This document shows, in pieces, positions 62,141 to 64,000 of a DNA stretch of 64,000 bases (position 1 is its first letter; every line of letters starts with the position of its first letter). The stretch comes from Pseudomonas sp. P7548 (GTDB lineage: Bacteria > Pseudomonadota > Gammaproteobacteria > Pseudomonadales > Pseudomonadaceae). The position numbers and the translations under genes were made by a program. Under the pieces are notes generated by a model. That model did no database searches. It was not told where the DNA came from and was given only the letters and a program-made list of their open reading frames with translations. The DNA is taken from NCBI RefSeq assembly GCF_013386585.1, contig NZ_JACARO010000013.1, positions 62,001-126,000 of the forward strand. Reading direction: 5' to 3'.

Positions 62141-62213
62141 GCGCCGGCTTGCCGGCGATAATCGCAACGGCGCCGCGTCACCGTTAACGAGCATCGCAGG
62201 CAAGCTCCCACAG
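62137..62213. repeat. REP elements (TAGGCGCCGGCTTGCCGGCGAT type)
   Basis: A GCCGGCTTGCCGGC palindrome lies at the start and an inverted ATCGCAGGCAAGCTCCCAC end follows. It lies between the convergent nadE and binding protein genes and supplies the nadE stop codon. Confidence 0.75.
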
Positions 62214-62216
62214 GGG

Positions 62217-63248
62217 TCAGCGTTCGATCGAGCGGCTCCACCGCGCATTCCATTCCGGCCGCGCCAGGTTCACTTTGTCCCAGTCGATCGAAATCGCCGT
62301 CTGCAAGTAACCCTGCATCGCTTCCACCCGCGCGCGGGTTTTGTCGGTGGTCGGTGTGGTCGGGTTCGACGGGATCTGGTCGCCTTCCTCCAGCGCCGGC
62401 GCCTGGGCTTCGGCGGTCAGTAGGAAGGCGGCGAGTTTCTGCGCCAGTTCCGGCTGGTCGTTGCGCGCAATCACGCATTCGGCCACGTTCAGCACCACCG
62501 CGCCTTCCTTGGGTTGCGCATATTCCATCGGCACACCCAGCAGTTGCTGAGTGGTGACCTGGGTCGGCGTGAGCGGGAAGATCGCCGCTTCGTCGGTTTG
62601 CACCATTTCGGAGATCTTCGCCGAGCTGGCAATGTATTCCAGCACATTCGGCCCGATGGTTTTTGGCCAGGCCTTGAAGCCCGGCTCCACGTTCGTTTCG
62701 TCGCCGCCCTGGATACGGTTGAACATCAGGAAACCGTGCAAGCCGAAGGTGGACGACGCCAGGGACTGGAACACCACTTTGTCCTTGAAGCGCGGGTCGG
62801 CCAGGTCCATCCATGAGGTCGGCGCTGCCCAGCCTTTTTCCTTGAACATCTTCGCGTTGTAGCCAAGGCCCGTCACGCCGAGGGTCACGGCCACGGCCTC
62901 TTCCTTGATCTTCGCTTTGGCCGGGATCTGGTCGAGAGTCGGGTTCGGCGTGAGCTTGTCGCACAGGCCCATGGAGATGGCGCGGTACATGATGCCGTCG
63001 TCAAGGAACATCACGTGCATCTGCGGGTTATCTTTGTTGGCCTGGACCTTGGCGAGGATGTCCGACGAGGTGCCGGGCACGATCACCACCTTGACGTTGT
63101 TGGCCTTCTCGAATGCGGGCAGCACCTTGTCGGCGTACACCCGTTCCATGGTGCCGCCGTTCATGCCCAGGTACAGCGTGGGCGCGGCATGGGCGGTAGA
63201 GGCGAGCAGGGCGAGGGACAAGCAGGACAGCGCAATACGTGGGTTCAT
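62217..63248 (-). CDS. PotD-type periplasmic substrate-binding protein
   Basis: The 343-residue protein has a signal peptide (MNPRIALSCLSLALLASTAHA) and a family 1/8 solute-binding fold (FEKANNVKVVIVPGTSSDILAK, TLGVTGLGYNAKMFKEKGW). The permease genes are not visible and must lie past the window end if linked. It is 14 bp after a FAD oxidoreductase on the same strand. The ligand is unknown (a polyamine or amine is possible). Confidence 0.88.
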   Translation of the reverse strand: MNPRIALSCLSLALLASTAHAAPTLYLGMNGGTMERVYADKVLPAFEKANNVKVVIVPGTSSDILAKVQANKDNPQMHVMFLDDGIMYRAISMGLCDKLTPNPTLDQIPAKAKIKEEAVAVTLGVTGLGYNAKMFKEKGWAAPTSWMDLADPRFKDKVVFQSLASSTFGLHGFLMFNRIQGGDETNVEPGFKAWPKTIGPNVLEYIASSAKISEMVQTDEAAIFPLTPTQVTTQQLLGVPMEYAQPKEGAVVLNVAECVIARNDQPELAQKLAAFLLTAEAQAPALEEGDQIPSNPTTPTTDKTRARVEAMQGYLQTAISIDWDKVNLARPEWNARWSRSIER

Positions 63249-63262
63249 GGATGTTTTTCCTC

Positions 63263-64000
63263 TCAGGCTTGGAAACGACGGATGGAAAACGCTTCGATGG
63301 GTTGCCGGCTGGCCCCGGTGCAGACGATCTCTGCCAGGGCTTCACCGACGGCGGGGCCGAGCTGGAACCCGGCGCCGGCAAAGCCGAAACCGTGGAGCAG
63401 GCCGGGTTGGGTGCTGCTGGGGCCGATCACCGGTTCATGATCGGGGAGGTAACCTTCGGTGCCGCTCCAGGTGCGGATCGCCTGGGCACCTTTGAGAAAC
63501 GGGTACAGCTCGCCGGCATTGCGCAAAATCTCCAGCACCGCCGCTTGCCCCGGTCGGGCCTGCTGCGGGCCGAGGGCAAAGCCACGACCGCCGCCGAGGA
63601 TGCAATTGCCCCGGGCGACCTGCCGCGCATAAATGCCGCCGCCTTCCACGCCGGTGCTCACGTCCATCACCACCGGCAACGGCTCGGTCACCAGCATGGC
63701 CGGGTGCGCCGAGGTGATCGGCACCGGCTCGCCAAACTGTTCGGCCACGGTGCCCGCCCAGGCGCCGGCGCAATTCAACAGCCACGGCGCTTGCAACTGC
63801 AGGCCATTGGCGCACCTCACCTGGAACTGGCGGCCGTCGTGTTCGATGCGGACCACTTCGGCCTGCTCGTACACCGTGGCGCCGCAGCGTTGCGCCGCAC
63901 GGGCGAAGGCCGGCGACACCAGGCGCGGGTTGGCGTGGCCGTCTTCCGGGCACAACGACGCGCCCACGGCGATATCGCCCACCCACGGGAAACGTGCGCG
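63263..64000 (-). CDS. FAD-dependent amino acid/amine oxidoreductase (DAO family), 5' end outside window
   Basis: The C-terminal about 245 residues are visible; the frame is open to base 64000. They show the DAO-type ARAAQRCGATVYEQAEVVRIE, LLNCAGAWAG and the terminal HGFGFAGAGFQLGPAVGEALAEI. Such enzymes oxidise D-amino acids, glycine or N-methyl amines with FAD. The binding protein following 14 bp later suggests uptake of the substrate. Confidence 0.9.
   Translation of the reverse strand, partial: RARFPWVGDIAVGASLCPEDGHANPRLVSPAFARAAQRCGATVYEQAEVVRIEHDGRQFQVRCANGLQLQAPWLLNCAGAWAGTVAEQFGEPVPITSAHPAMLVTEPLPVVMDVSTGVEGGGIYARQVARGNCILGGGRGFALGPQQARPGQAAVLEILRNAGELYPFLKGAQAIRTWSGTEGYLPDHEPVIGPSSTQPGLLHGFGFAGAGFQLGPAVGEALAEIVCTGASRQPIEAFSIRRFQA

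Overview
The window looks like a chromosomal segment of a Pseudomonas of the P. fluorescens complex. It has high GC, tight gene packing and many LysR, AraC and GntR regulators. It also has an OprD porin, typical Pseudomonas families (CbtAB, an NrtR-controlled NAD salvage operon, a metallothionein) and many REP-type palindromes (cores GGAGCGGGCTTGCTCGCG, TAGTGAGCGGGCTTGCCCCG and TAGGAGCCGGCTTGCCGGC). I see no rRNA, tRNA, insertion sequence, phage or CRISPR. The species is an inference from gene content only.

0-5.3 kb: the end of rtcA, then a LacI-type regulator divergent from a desaturase-type oxygenase, a MocE-like Rieske ferredoxin, a MocF-like ferredoxin reductase and a TIM-barrel isomerase. 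This set resembles the oxygenase part of rhizopine (O-methyl-scyllo-inosamine) catabolism, with repeated TGATAG boxes at the promoter. 5.3-8.0 kb: DyP peroxidase, UppP and a GNAT acetyltransferase behind a terminator-like hairpin.

8.0-20.0 kb: the most striking block. It holds a complete peptide-type ABC importer, an OprD porin, a GntR regulator with two winged-helix segments, a cytosolic SxxK serine hydrolase, an omega-amino acid:pyruvate transaminase and an aldehyde dehydrogenase. Read together, it looks like uptake and hydrolysis of an omega-amino amide or peptide, then conversion of the released omega-amino acid to a (di)carboxylate. The step order matches nylon-oligomer (Nyl) catabolism, but the natural substrate is unknown.

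20-36 kb: stress, redox and catabolic genes. These include a lipoprotein, GlxA-type regulator, DJ-1/PfpI protein, ene-reductase, quinone reductase with LysR, chloroperoxidase-type hydrolase, zinc alcohol dehydrogenase, and the Mn exporter MntP under a yybP-ykoY (Mn) riboswitch. A PAS-LuxR regulator is divergent from a thiolase/acyl-CoA ligase/MFS operon, followed by a LysR/DUF4865 pair.

36-42 kb: cobalt/cobalamin genes (CbtAB under a cobalamin riboswitch, a divergent CobC-like phosphatase, CobF), a secreted esterase, a KefC-type antiporter, a probable small RNA and a HigBA toxin-antitoxin pair. 42-55 kb: regulators, RidA, transporters, a hydrolase fused to a YaaW-like membrane domain, an Nramp transporter, a YdcZ pair, a 56-residue metallothionein, and a Tsx channel plus nucleoside permease behind a PurR-like palindrome.

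55-64 kb: an AraC regulator divergent from a polyol-binding protein and a sorbitol-dehydrogenase-like SDR with no permease or ATPase genes. Then come nrtR divergent from pncA-pncB-nadE, a periplasmic binding protein and the 3' part of a FAD oxidoreductase that runs off the end.
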